Below are positions 1 through 10,687 of a stretch of DNA of 64,000 nt, piece after piece. Under the pieces are notes generated by a model that was not told where the DNA came from, searched no databases, and worked only from the letters and a program-made list of their open reading frames with translations. How positions within the stretch are numbered: the stretch's first letter is position 1; each line of letters begins with the position of its first letter. The DNA is from Diaporthe sp. PMI_573 (Eukaryota; Ascomycota; Sordariomycetes; Diaporthales; Diaporthaceae), in contig JAJTUP010000007.1 of NCBI GenBank assembly GCA_021399435.1, positions 558,001-622,000 of the forward strand, read 5' to 3'. The translations under genes were made by a program, and so were the position numbers.

Positions 1-377
1 TGGGTAGGAGGCACGGAAGATGTGGTCACAACGATCGTGCTTGAAGGTGTGCTACTGACAGGTGCGGTCCTCGTTGACAAGGTCATGGGGACAGAGAAGG
101 TGGCGACACAAGAACAGGCAGCCGAACATCGGCTGATACGTTCTTCGTCCTTATTTCCTGTACAGTCCTTGAGATATTCAGGGATCTTTTTGGCATCAGT
201 GATGGTGCCGCTCAGCCACTTAGTGCAGTCTGTGTAGGCGGCGTTGCGGTTCTTGCTTTCCATCATCTTACTATAATACTCATCTTCCGGGCAGCCGGTG
301 CCAGGGCCCTTGTGCTTAGTGGAGACCACCACGCTAGCAAGGGCCGCGAGGCTGAAGAGGAGAGTACTAGGGTGCAT
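1..377 (-). CDS. small secreted Cys-containing protein, 3' end beyond window
   Basis: Reading leftwards from an ATG at 377, the frame stays open for 125 codons to the window edge, so the C-terminus is missing. The first ~19 residues (MHPSTLLFSLAALASVVVS) form a signal peptide. The mature part has Cys at about residues 29, 51, 75, 86, 90 and 92, including a C-x-C pair, which suggests disulfides. From about residue 100 it becomes Ser/Thr/Pro-rich, like an O-glycosylated stalk, and could lead to a GPI anchor or a repeat tail beyond the edge. The Cys-rich head followed by a Ser/Thr tail recalls fungal cell-wall or CFEM-like proteins, but I see no complete CFEM pattern. Function is not assigned. 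Confidence 0.7.
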   Translation of the reverse strand, partial: MHPSTLLFSLAALASVVVSTKHKGPGTGCPEDEYYSKMMESKNRNAAYTDCTKWLSGTITDAKKIPEYLKDCTGNKDEERISRCSAACSCVATFSVPMTLSTRTAPVSSTPSSTIVVTTSSVPPT

Positions 378-1818
378 AGCTGTGAGTAGTCACAAATTGT
401 CTTACAGTATAGTGTGGCAAGGATGTTCATATGACAGCTTAATGTGATCTTGTCGATGGCTAAGAAGGTGGATATCGAGCACCAACCCCTGCGAGCTCTC
501 TTTATATCCAGCTAGGCAAATCACGAGTTGGTGACAAGAAGTACGAGACCGATCGACAGGCACGGCAGAGCAAGGTGACATAATTCGGCGAAGCAGTGGG
601 GATATTGATGGTCATCAGGGGTGAGCACTCCGTCTTGGGCCGAAAGGCACAATGACCATGGATATGGTATTCCGAGATCATCATGGAAAGAAATGAGGGC
701 CCCACATGAATCCGTCTCGAGGGCATCATAGACGGCTGAGCGAGACAGAGGTACGTTCTTCACAAGGCCCGAGACAATGGATAGGTCTCGAAATGAGCAA
801 GCAGAAAAATATGACGACACTGCCACAGCACATAGGCCATGTCTTGGCCTTCTCTTTCCGTGAAGTTTAGTTAGATACTATGTTTACATCTTCCAAGGTT
901 CGGTAGCACCGATCCGGCCAAGGAGCAACAATGGCAGCGAAGGACTAATGGAATTAGTCACGACGATGTGGCTGTCCGTTAACATTATATCTCGTAGAGA
1001 AGGAAACCCGCGCGGCTCATGAATAGTGTTCGCTCTTGTGGCCGAGGAACATGATTCCGAGACAGCCCGTCTTTGACTTGATAGGCCAGACCATTCGGCT
1101 GAAGAGCCTAAAGCGTGCTGAATATAGATTTCCCAGTGTGCTAATTATACTAAGTGGTCATTGTCTTGACGGCTGTTGCACAAGAAGAAAGAACCACGTG
1201 CCGTTCCAAAGCATTGGTACGCGGACAACTTTGTTGGGCAATATCCGATCAGGAGTTGAGCGTCGGATGTTGCACTGTCAATATTCAGAAAGCGTTTGGC
1301 CTCTTTGTGGATACGGCTCATCCGTCGGAAGCTGGACAATCAACCATGTGCTATAGACTGCGAACGTTGCAGTTATGGTCAAGAATGAATATGGAAGCCT
1401 GATAGAACGCATTTGGAACGTCTAGACCCACCGGCTATTGGGGGCCACGCCTGGCAGGACGGAATCGATGATTTTCGCCGGCTTACTCCACCCAGGCATG
1501 TTCACCATGACAGACTTGAACGTATTGTTGGTAATTACCTGGTAAAAATGGAGTTTAGATCAAGCAACTAAAGGGTTTTTTTTATTTTCCCTCTATCCAA
1601 GGTTGTGGCTTGGTGCAAACGTTCCATTCAACCGCAATCACATGTTGTTTGTCAGCTGAGGGGTCGGGACCGAAAACTAGCTTGGCATCGAGTCTTACAG
1701 GAAGCATCATGTCACTGGAACTGCATTGAGCAGACATGCTGGCTCACCTCTATCGTGACTGTGGCCCAACCAGGAAAATTAAACGATAAATTGCAGCACA
1801 GCGCACCAACCCACAGCC
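378..1818. other. intergenic, no supported gene
   Basis: 1.4 kb between divergent genes. Only short open frames without introns, signal peptides or family motifs occur. A T-rich/CT-rich stretch at about 1573-1600 lies some 220 bp upstream of the hydratase ATG and is probably its core promoter. Confidence 0.6.
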
Positions 1819-2792
1819 ATGTCTTCCGTGGCGTCGCCGACCGCTCTCTACGAGCCATCACCCGAGGGGATCACGGTGATAACCATCAACCGGCCCAAAT
1901 CCCGCAACGCAGTCAATGCAGCCACGGCGCGCCTGCTCGCGGAAGCATTTCAGAAGTTTGAGAAGGACAGTACGCAAAAGGTGTGCGTCTTCACCGGAGC
2001 CGGGGGCGATGCCTTTTGCGCCGGATATGACCTCCACGAGGTCGCCGCGTCCTCTTCAACGCCAACCTCAAACATTGGCCCAGATGCGTTCTCCCGTGTC
2101 AAGCATGTGAAAACGACAAACCCTAAAGACGCCTTGGATGATGTCCTCGGACCGAGTAAGCACGAATACCTCTCATCTGAAACTCCCCTTCAAAATATAT
2201 CAATCTACCATGACGGCTCCGTAGCAGATGATTAACTCGCAATCACTCCCTAGTGGGCCCGTCGCGCATGCTCACCTCCAAGCCCGTGATAGCCGCAATA
2301 TCCGGCCACGCCGTAGCTGGCGGCCTTGAGTTGGCACTGCTGGCCGACATGCGTGTCTGTGACACAACTGCTGTGCTGGGGGTATTTTGTCGTCGGTTCG
2401 GCGTTCCCCTCATCGATGGTGGGACTGTTCGACTGCCTAAGATCATTGGTTTGGGTCGGGCTTTGGACATGATCCTAACGGGACGGCCGGTCGATGCGAA
2501 GGAGGCATTAGGAATGGGGCTGGTGAACCGTGTTGTCGAGAAGGGCCGAGCGTTGGAAGAGGCGATGGCCCTGGCTAGAAGCCTGTTGGCCTTCCCGCAG
2601 GAATGCATGAACCTGGACAGGCGGTCGGCGTACTACAGCACCTTCGAGGCGTCGAGCCTCAAGGATGCTCTGAGGTTCGAGCATGACGCTGGCGTCGAGG
2701 TTGTGGCAAAGGAAAGCGTTCAAGGCGCAACCAGATTTCACGAGGGGCAAGGGAGAGGCGGCTCGTTTGAGCTGGTCAAGGGAAATTTGTAA
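1819..2792 (+). CDS. enoyl-CoA hydratase/isomerase (crotonase family)
   Basis: Two exons, 1819-2155 and 2254-2792, encode 291 residues; the 98-nt intron has a GTAAGC donor and TAG acceptor, and joining creates the family phrase GPMGPSRM. Crotonase features in order: the INRPKSRNA start segment (~24-32), the first oxyanion-hole loop AFCAGYDL (~68-75), then AVAGGLELAL with the second oxyanion-hole Gly and the conserved Glu. GVPLIDGGTVRLP follows, as in fungal and bacterial enoyl-CoA hydratase-like proteins. The family hydrates or isomerises 2-enoyl-CoA in fatty-acid or amino-acid breakdown. No clear targeting peptide or C-terminal SKL is visible (the end is GNL), so cytosol or mitochondrion is undecided. 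The exact substrate cannot be read from sequence. Confidence 0.88.
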
Positions 2793-3058
2793 CGGATTCC
2801 CCGGGCTCGTGGAGCGTGGGTTTTGAAAAGGGAAACGGTAAAAGCAGATTGCCAGATGAAAATTATGCGGAGACGTAATCGCGGGATAAAACGGATTACC
2901 ACGAGAAAAAGCAACTTCATGATTATCGCCAGATCGCACTGAGCGATTCATCCAGGTCTACAAGTCTTGTGTGGTTCTTATGCTGATGGCAGTCTGTAAG
3001 ACCGGGAGAGATCTAATTGTTGTAAATCATTCCTATTTCTATCCCCAAAGAGCGAGCC

Positions 3059-3847
3059 TCAGTCTCTGAACTTCTTGCTAGCCTCCTCAAAGCCCATCCC
3101 TTTCTGCAGCTCGGCCATAACCTTGTCGTCCGCGTCGACCATCTTCTGCACTATCGGAATGACCTCCTCAGCAAGCTCCTTGGGGCACACCACAACCCCA
3201 TTCAGGTCCCCGATGATGTAGTCCCCGGGCCTGATCTCCATGTCCTGCTCGTCCGTCGCCAGCTTCACCGGCACGTTCACACCGACGACCTTGAGGAGCT
3301 CCTGCGGCGGCGCGGTGCCCACGTCCCGCCCGAACACAGGCCACCCTTGCTCCCGCTGCTCGTGCAGGTCGCGGAACCGCCCGTCGATGACGCTGCCCAC
3401 CGCCCCGAGCGCCTTCGCCCGCGCGCTCATCAGCCCTCCGTACACGGCGTTGGGTGTCTTGGCCGGCGCTGAGACGAACACCACGGCGCCAGCCGGCACC
3501 GAGTCGATGTAGTGGGTCGGGTGCTTCGGCGCCGGGTCCGACAGCGGAGCGTACTTGACTGTGTACGCTGGGCCGGCGATCCTCGTGTCGCCCGCCTGGC
3601 GTTCTGGAGACCAGAGCGTGAGCCCTGATAGAAAGCCGCCGTTGCGGTACTTGAGCTTGATCAGTGCGCCTGAGATGTCGCAGGTCGGGAACTGTTTGAG
3701 CTTCTCTGCAATGGGATCCGCGGCCATCTTGGCTGTGAGGGAGAAGGCGCGAGCCGGATTACGAGTGGTAACGCCGAGATGTGACGGCAGCAATGGCTTG
3801 ATATTAATTTGCAGACGTGAATACACCGTTCGGGAGGGTGTTGACAT
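3059..3847 (-). CDS. RraA-like / HMG aldolase-fold protein
   Basis: A single exon of 262 residues from the ATG at 3847; the longer open frame upstream lacks an ATG. The body matches the RraA-like fold (once annotated as dimethylmenaquinone methyltransferase), which includes 4-hydroxy-4-methyl-2-oxoglutarate/oxaloacetate aldolases. Seen: CDISGAL near the start of the domain, GGLMSARAKALGAVGSVIDG, then RFRD, whose Arg and Asp bind pyruvate and metal in characterised aldolases, and GDYIIGDLNGVVVCP. The first ~40 residues are basic, Ser-rich and free of acids, like a mitochondrial presequence, and a second ATG (MAADPIAEK) begins the conserved domain. Dual targeting is therefore possible. The biological substrate in fungi is unclear. 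Confidence 0.82.
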   Translation of the reverse strand: MSTPSRTVYSRLQINIKPLLPSHLGVTTRNPARAFSLTAKMAADPIAEKLKQFPTCDISGALIKLKYRNGGFLSGLTLWSPERQAGDTRIAGPAYTVKYAPLSDPAPKHPTHYIDSVPAGAVVFVSAPAKTPNAVYGGLMSARAKALGAVGSVIDGRFRDLHEQREQGWPVFGRDVGTAPPQELLKVVGVNVPVKLATDEQDMEIRPGDYIIGDLNGVVVCPKELAEEVIPIVQKMVDADDKVMAELQKGMGFEEASKKFRD

Positions 3848-5066
3848 GCTCGCGTGCGGATGGATGTTCTTGATGCGAGTTACATCTCGCGCTGGTAGCA
3901 AAGCCACCGCGTATCTTCTGCGAGCCAATGGAACGAACCAAGCTCAACCGAACAAAGCCGGGAAGTCGCTGTCGGGTGAATCCCGCAGATCCGCCCACAT
4001 TATGTCGGGGCAACGGCTTCAACCCGGGATGGGTTGAAATCGCAGTGCGGCCTCTGTGGTAATTAGTTTTGCAAACAGATGCATTCATTCACTTGACCAC
4101 CTCTTATAATCGCCTCGGCTTCGTGGATCAGAGCGGATATCCGAGAGGATACGCCAATGCGATTGTCCCGAAGTAAAGCGGTAGCCGCGGAGTATCCGCG
4201 GAGCATCCGGTTTCGGGGTGCGAGCACTCACCCTGCCAACAAGGGTGATCACCCTTGAGTTACGCAGAGGAGCTGCGGGCCGCCACACCTTTGTCATGGC
4301 TCGTCTCATGAGGGAATAGAACACGTGTATGTGACGTTGAAGTACATAAACCTCCGAGCGGAAGTTGCACTTGCCCGCTCGTTGTACATGGGTATTCGAG
4401 CTGCCTGCGGTATCGTGCCCCGTAAGATACTTGTGATCGCATTATATCCTGGATTAAGATGAATTTCAATTATCCAAACACGTCAAATGCTCTCAGGCTT
4501 CGTGGTCATTCTTATAGCCTAAGTTAAAACCTAAAGCAGAATGCGGTGGTTCCTCAGCAAACATGCCGTACTCACGATGTTGAGCATTTCAGCAAATACA
4601 AGCGTAGAACCTTTTTAATATAAAGTCACCCTGGAGATCTGGGTCCAATTAGATCTTGATCATAATTATATCGACAGACAAGAGCCACGGGTTCGCATTC
4701 TCACCGGCTGAAAGTATTGATAGTGGCCCCAGTCCGAATTTCTCAAGGCCGCTGGTATTGACGACATGGCTCATGTCACATGTACGTGGTATACAACAAA
4801 CAAGTAACCGAGGTGGTGTCTGCTCGCGAGTTACAAGATCGGATTTCGCGGCTCGCGGTTCGCGATTTGGAGTTTGCTGACCGGATTTCGCTGCCCACTT
4901 CCATCTACAAAACATCATGTAGACCGCAGAAACATCATCACGTTTGGACTGACAACTCGCGATTAGACTCGACTTTCTGTGCCAATACTGTCATTGTCAT
5001 AGGCCAAGACAAACTCCAACTCCCACCAAAAAAGAGAATATCACTCAGATTGTTACCACCTCCAAA
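3848..5066. other. intergenic, divergent promoter region
   Basis: 1.2 kb between the RraA-like gene and the CocE-like gene, transcribed away from each other. Apart from a short GC-rich tandem repeat near 4185 I find no gene. The last 60 bp before 5067 are A/C-rich, as in fungal leaders. Confidence 0.6.
4185..4206. repeat. 11-bp tandem duplication CCGCGGAGYAT
   Basis: Two adjacent copies, CCGCGGAGTAT and CCGCGGAGCAT, are followed by CCGG. Each contains a palindromic CCGCGG. They lie 340 bp upstream of the RraA-like start and could be paired CGG-type sites for a zinc-cluster regulator. Confidence 0.5.
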
Positions 5067-6976
5067 ATGCCGAACACAATCCGCGACATTCACATGGTCG
5101 ATCACGACTCCTTTCCCTTCATCTTCGAGAAGAATGTTTCCGTTCCATTGAAGAATGGCGGCGTGGTTCGATGCAACGTCTATCGGCCCAAGTCATCTTC
5201 TGGAACAGAGAAGTATCCCGTAATAGCTACTTACGGGCCGTATGGCAAAGACATCAAGTACTCCGAGTGAGTTTCTTCTCCCTTTTTCTTTTCTTCGCAA
5301 CGTGATTGGGAAACTGATATCGACCTAGATTCCACCCTCAGAGTTTCTCCGAGCTGAATCCAGATCAGCAGACGGAGAATTCCGCCTGGGAAACACCCAC
5401 CCCAGAGTACTGGACAGCCCACGGTTATGTTGTAGTACGAGCAGATGAGGTAGGGACTGGTCAGTCACCTGGTCTCCTGGATGTGCTCTCGGCTTCCACC
5501 ATTGATCACTTTTGCGAGTTCATCGAATGGGCCGCCGAGCAAGAGTGGTCAAGCGGCAAAGTCGGGCTCCTCGGAATCAGCTATTATGCTGCTATACAGT
5601 GGAAAGTGGCAGCGCGACAACCAAAGGGATTAGTTGCTGCAATACCTTGGGAGGGGTTTGGAGACCTATACCGCGATGGGGCTCGACATGGAGGTATCCT
5701 GTCCAACGCATTCTTTGACTTCTGGTGGCCCCGTCAAGTCGAATCAAACCAATACGGACTTCCCGGACGTGCGGCACGGAATTGGGGTGACGACACCATA
5801 GAGGGCGACCTTTCTCCGGCCGAACTCGCAGCCAACCGGGTCGACTTATTGGACAGGCTTCCCAAACTTCGATATCGAGACCAAGATTGGTTTGAGTCTG
5901 TGAACCTAGACCTGGAAAACATCACGATCCCAATTCTGAGTGTCGCCAACTGGGGTGGATACCTACTACACCTCAGAGGCAATGTTCAAGGTTTTATTCA
6001 CGCTGGGTCCTCGCTGAAGTATCTACGATTTATCGCCGGTCGGCACGATTTGCCTTTCTATTATGCCAAGGAAGTCGAGCTGCAGCGAAGCTTCTTGGAC
6101 GCCTTCCTCAAAAACGACGATCGGGTCGGCTGGTCAAGAAAAGGCGAAGTCCCCCCTGTCAGTCTGGTCTTGCGAAAGGGCGATGTTGGCTTCAATGATC
6201 CAGAGGCCGAGGATCACTTCCAAAGGAGGGACGAAAATGAGTGGCCCATTGCAAGGACACAGTATACAAGGTTCTACTTGCATCCGGACGGCACTCTCGA
6301 ATCTCGACAACCCAGCCTCGATGGACCCAGCAAGTGTGGCTATTTGGCCCCAGGAGATGGTCAACCACCAAGCCTAGTCTCCTTCACAACACCATGTTTC
6401 ACCGAGGAGGTCGAGATTACGGGGCACATCGTTGCGCATCTGAATGTGTCAATGACCAGGCTTCACGAAGGGCCCACGCCGTCGGACATTGACCTTTTCG
6501 TGACCCTACGACACATCAGTCCCAAAGGAAACGAGGTTCTGTACACAGGAACCGTTGGTGATCCCATACCCGTTACCAAAGGATTCCTCCGCCTCAGTCT
6601 TCGAAAAGTCAATAGGACTCATCCTGATCATCAAGACTGGCTACCCCATCGAGACTACGATTCGAGCGACGTTCAACCAGTCATCCCGGGCGATGTTTAC
6701 GCCGTGGACGTAGAGTTGTGGCCGACCAATGTAGTTGTTGATGTGGGTGGCAGACTGGTCTTTGAGGTTAGCTCTGGCGACACTGCCGGTACTGGCCTTT
6801 TTCATCACAACAACGCTGTTGACAGGTACGGTATAATGCTAGCCCATATCTTCCATTTATACCCTATACTGACTGGTGCTAGACCTCGATCGGTTTTTGA
6901 GGCGGAAAATTATATAAACTTTGGTCCCAAAGTCTCCAACTACATCACGCTACCTATCATCCCGTCAATACTTTAA
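5067..6976 (+). CDS. CocE/NonD-type serine hydrolase (peptidase S15 family)
   Basis: Exons 5067-5266, 5329-6825 and 6883-6976 give 596 residues. The N-terminal part is the alpha/beta-hydrolase core: YGPYGKD, then ADEVGTGQSPG (the family's RGxGxSxG loop with Val for Arg), then the nucleophile elbow G-I-S-Y with Ser151. A GRHDLPFYY segment probably supplies the catalytic His. The C-terminal half (DLFVTLRHISPKGNEV, DVYAVDVELWPT) is the jelly-roll domain of CocE and X-Pro dipeptidyl peptidases. Members hydrolyse esters or amides; no signal peptide is seen, so it is probably intracellular. The second intron is 57 nt, in frame and stop-free, but has a GTACGG donor, an ACTGAC branch and a TAG acceptor, so I treat it as an intron. 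Confidence 0.87.
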
Positions 6977-7790
6977 TTGCCAGGGTTTGCGGAGGCAGTA
7001 GACACATGGCAAAGTTAGCACGAGAGTTGGGTCATGTTGATGGCGATAGAAGAACAAATACGCTCTGTCGCTATCAATATGGACTTATAACGAATTACCA
7101 TTCCACTCTATGAGACAGATTTAAGTGAAGGTATTGAATCTCCTTGATTTCTCTGCGGTGAAAGTCTGTAATGAGCTCCTACAGAATGATGCTAGTAACG
7201 TAATGGGACGCAGGCCGATGCGACAACGATTGAGTGGCTCGTGTAGTTAAGCGTACATATAAGCACAACAATACCCAATTAAATAACCAACTGCCCACAA
7301 TACAGCTTAATGTGGGAATTCCAACATGGGCACCAAAAGCTGCCAGGATGGGAAGTCTTGAGCGTTGATGAAATCTAGGCAAGCTAATTGCCAGCATCAG
7401 CCCCTCGAAATGATGCGTTGAGTTTTCAGTGCAAAATATCAGATCCCTTTCTCATCTTGCAGCATTTCCTGCACGGAAACATCTCTCAGACTTCCAAATC
7501 AGCAGCAAACCGAGGTCCAGCTTCTCCAGTTGTTGGAGAATGAGTTTGAGGTATGTAGAAGTCGTGTGAGAAGTATGCCTAAAGGTGTTGTTTAAGAGGT
7601 TCAGACTTAGCATCTCTAGGTCGGTATGGGAGCCTTGTATAAAATATTGCATTGACGGTTGAGAAGGCTAGATGTAAATAGGACTACCTAGGTACTAGGA
7701 CCAGACCAGTGCAGCTGTACTCTGAGAAAAGGAAGCAATCCCAATCATTTGATGAACAGACAAAAGTACCCCATTGCCAGACTCGCAGCA
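6977..7790. other. intergenic, nothing recognised
   Basis: AT-rich 3' flank of the hydrolase gene with short open frames only. No RNA gene or repeat was recognised. Confidence 0.5.
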
Positions 7791-8106
7791 TCAGTGAAAG
7801 CTGCCGAGGACAAAGCCAGCACGGGGGCGATTTTGGACCACATCTTGCTCACAAACAAAGGAGGCCTCCAACCCCGGCGCATAGTTGCGAATAACCCTAT
7901 AGCTCGCTGCAAAGTTCCCAATCGACTTGTCATCCATATCAAAAGCCTCCCAGATCGACCGCTCACCTTGCGGGATAGTTCACCTCCTGAACCGCGGCAC
8001 CCATTTAGTATCGCTGCCGTTCGGCGAGGCTGACAGTCTTGATGACGTGGTAGTCAAACCCAGTCTGCCAGTCCGTCTGGGTGTTGGAAAGGACGACGAG
8101 GACTGC
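7791..8106 (-). pseudogene. possible decayed coding sequence downstream of the secreted protein
   Basis: Directly after the stop of the 8107-8502 gene, the same frame continues open to 8005 with protein-like codons (LSNTQTDWQTGFDYHVIKT). A second frame overlapping that end carries KWVPRFRR, a TGA, then TIPQGERSIWEAFDMDDKSIG onward to a TGA at 7791. Together they read like remains of one longer protein broken by stops and a frame change. I do not recognise the family. The alternative is chance open frames; no splice pair that repairs all breaks was found. Confidence 0.3.
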
Positions 8107-8502
8107 TTAGGGCTCTGTCGCGGTAGCTTCGGCCACCGGAGGCTGGGACTCGTTATGGAAGTCTGGTAGCCATGGGCCGCAGATGATCATACCGACTTCT
8201 ACGCCCGGGGCAAAACCGGTGTTTCCCGGGCCTAGGGTGGTGATGCGGGAGAGGTTCTTGTCGTGAAGAATGCAGTGGAACTCTGGGATACAGATCTCGA
8301 GGCACTCGATCCTGACGAAATCGATGGCCACAGTGGTGTCGACAATGACGGCTGTCCCGTCAGTCGAAGCGTGGAACACCTCGGTCACATCGAGGGTCGT
8401 GTTTGTGAGCGTTACGCTGAGGTTAGGCTGAGACTGTCGCTTGCTGGGAAGAGCAGCGGCCAGTGTGGCCGAAAGAAGAGTGATGGTTGGTTTGAAAAGC
8501 AT
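8107..8502 (-). CDS. small secreted protein of unknown function
   Basis: A single exon of 131 residues. A clear signal peptide (MLFKPTITLLSATLAAALP) is followed by SKR, a possible Kex2-like cleavage site. The mature chain has few Cys, and includes an IECLEICIPEFHC cluster and NTGFAPGVEVGMIICGPW. I do not recognise a family. A TATAAATA box on the coding strand at 8627-8634 lies about 125 bp upstream of the ATG, supporting a real transcript. In-frame protein-like sequence continues past the stop (see 7791-8106), so the present protein may be a truncated form. Confidence 0.6.
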   Translation of the reverse strand: MLFKPTITLLSATLAAALPSKRQSQPNLSVTLTNTTLDVTEVFHASTDGTAVIVDTTVAIDFVRIECLEICIPEFHCILHDKNLSRITTLGPGNTGFAPGVEVGMIICGPWLPDFHNESQPPVAEATATEP

Positions 8503-8626
8503 CTTGAGGACCTCTGGAAATGGTTTCTGGAAATAGGAGATTCTCTTGCTGCTGACTGGATTGTGGATGCAAGTTCACGGCTTGATCTTTGTACGATAGT
8601 GCGTCTCCAGGTGGCAGAGATCTCCC

Positions 8627-8634
8627 TATTTATA
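8627..8634 (-). promoter_or_regulatory. TATA box of the small secreted protein gene
   Basis: On the minus strand this reads TATAAATA, 125 bp upstream of the ATG at 8502. Confidence 0.5.
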
Positions 8635-9883
8635 TTTGCTTTGTCGTGGCTGAGCCTTTCTTTCCATTGTATCGGTGGAGGCTCAGTGGGTCCAATGGCA
8701 TTGTTCAGTTCTTTCTTGCCAACATCTTCAACGTAGTACAAAACCCGTGAGGGGCTTGGACCCCGCGGAAGGAGTCACTTGGCACGTGACTGGAATCCTC
8801 AGATGCCGCCCAAAAAGGAATAATATTCACCGTTAGCCGTCCGATGGATCACGCCAAGTGGAAACATCTCGTCAGCCCACCTGCAAGATATTCGACCAAG
8901 TATCACTGGCAAATGATCAGAGAAATGTAAGAAGAATATGAACAGCGGAAAAACGAGGATGTCTGAACACTGGATGCGGCCTGCTTAATTGACATCGATA
9001 TTAGAAAAAGAGACTCCACATTTCTCTTGGCTCATGTTTCTATGAAGTCTTCTCACCGCCAGATGAGGATGGTTCACTATTATATACAAGTTTACAGTTG
9101 AATTAATAAATTCGAGGCAAGTTATAAAGAACTGTAATGTACTTAACCCTCCAGGCGCCTGGTGATTTAACGAGCTCTACGCACAACTCAAACAGAGATT
9201 CTCCATATATATTCTCCCAAACAACACAGGAAATGGTAGTGTCGAGAGAAGAAGCTGCGGTGAGCCAGCCAGCCTCGGAACATCGGCACAGGGCATCCCA
9301 ATCCCTCAAGCATTGATCTACCAAGGCGCTCGGTATCAATTGATGTCAGCTTACAACGATCACGCGCTCAGCTCGTGGGGTCTATAAAGTTTGGTTACTT
9401 TCAGAGAGTGCTCTTGGTCCTTTCGGGTCTGGGCGTGAGCACCGGCGGTGTAAGTTCATTGGAGCGGTTGGCCTTTCTTGGCAATACGCTCGTATTGCAC
9501 CCATGACGGAGGCTATGTCACGATGGTGCATCGCGTAGAATATGGCACAAGTGAGTTGCAATACTTGAGTATCATCTAAAGCAGATCTTGGCTATCACAA
9601 ATCGCATGCAGGACGGCTTGAGTATATGATTGAACGAGTGACTGGCGATGTGAACTATACTTGAGCTATACAAAACGGAGGATGGAAGCCCAGAAAACGC
9701 ACAGCCACAATACCTTGGCAAGCGCGCAGAAGGAGCAGTTCGTGCAGAAAGGTCATGCCATTGACCACGGACTCATTCGGAGCATAATGCTAATCGCCCT
9801 CGTAAGCAGGGAGACCTCAAGAGGCCTCCCAGGCTCCAATACCCCTCAACGACAGACCGATGCGGCCCAGTCCTTGGATGCTG
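8635..9883. other. intergenic, no supported gene
   Basis: About 1.25 kb. A 78-codon minus-strand frame at 9103-9339 has no family features or splice support, and nothing else stands out. Confidence 0.5.
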
Positions 9884-10687
9884 TCACCTCTTCGTGTGAC
9901 TCGTTTTCTTTGGCTTCAAAGTTCGGTGACTGGTCTGATGTCCGGCTGCCTTAACTGCTGCTTGATTTTGAGTGGACGAGTAGCTTGAGCCTTGCTGGCC
10001 GTTACCGCTGCCGCTCAAATACGTATCATAATTTCCTTCAGACCAGCCACCATCATAATGTGGATCATATGAGCCATGTGGTTGAGACGGTCCGCCACCG
10101 TAAGCTCCGCCGCCGCCAGACCCTCCGCCCCGAGGGCCTCCTCCTCTTTTGTTGTCGCGACGCTCCTGTTGCCGTGCTTTCTCGATATCCTTTTTCAGAC
10201 GCTTGATCTGGTCTTGAATCTCTGCCATGGTTTGCCTGATAGTCCGTGCTTCCTCGTCGTGCTCCCTGGCCTGACGCGAGAAACGGTTGCTGGCGTGCCG
10301 CAGCTGCTCAATCTCGGCCCTCAGGTGCTGCCTCTGGGATTCAATTTCCAGGTGCCGTTGTTCAGCCGAGTCTGGGTCGACACCGGGAGTAGAACCTGGC
10401 ATCCGTCGTGATCTCCCACGGCGCGCGTGTTTTGCTGCTTCTGCGGAATCTGATAGCATGCGCACCAGCCGCGCTTCGACGGTACGCATTTGGTTGCTGA
10501 ATTCGGCGGCACGCACTGAGTTGAATCTTGATTCCGTTTGACGGTATTCGAGAGAATCGCGCTGCCTTGCCAACTCGGACTCGAGCTCTTCTAAAGCACG
10601 TAGCATAGAGTCTGGGGACAGAGATCGGCTTTCCCGTCCTCCACGGCTGGGATTACCAGAGCCTTTATTTCCGCCGAACCAAGACAT
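9884..10687 (-). CDS. coiled-coil protein with Gly-rich C-terminal region
   Basis: A single exon of 267 residues, started at MSWFGG (10687) because the frame opens further upstream only into leader-like sequence. Residues ~28-60 and ~105-175 are strongly heptad-like and charged (LRALEELESELARQRDS, IRQTMAEIQDQIKRLKKDI), predicting coiled coils. A basic RRGRSRR stretch lies between them. From ~180 the chain is Gly-rich (RGGGPRGGGSGGGG), then Tyr/Ser/Gly-rich and disordered, ending in a Lys/Arg tail. It resembles a scaffold or RNA-associated low-complexity protein, but no family is assigned. Confidence 0.68.
   Translation of the reverse strand: MSWFGGNKGSGNPSRGGRESRSLSPDSMLRALEELESELARQRDSLEYRQTESRFNSVRAAEFSNQMRTVEARLVRMLSDSAEAAKHARRGRSRRMPGSTPGVDPDSAEQRHLEIESQRQHLRAEIEQLRHASNRFSRQAREHDEEARTIRQTMAEIQDQIKRLKKDIEKARQQERRDNKRGGGPRGGGSGGGGAYGGGPSQPHGSYDPHYDGGWSEGNYDTYLSGSGNGQQGSSYSSTQNQAAVKAAGHQTSHRTLKPKKTSHTKR

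Noticed and set aside
502..826. Overlapping 75- and 101-codon minus-strand frames
   Set aside because: No signal peptide, motif or splice support; isolated in intergenic DNA.
9103..9339. 78-codon minus-strand frame
   Set aside because: No recognisable features and no promoter signal.
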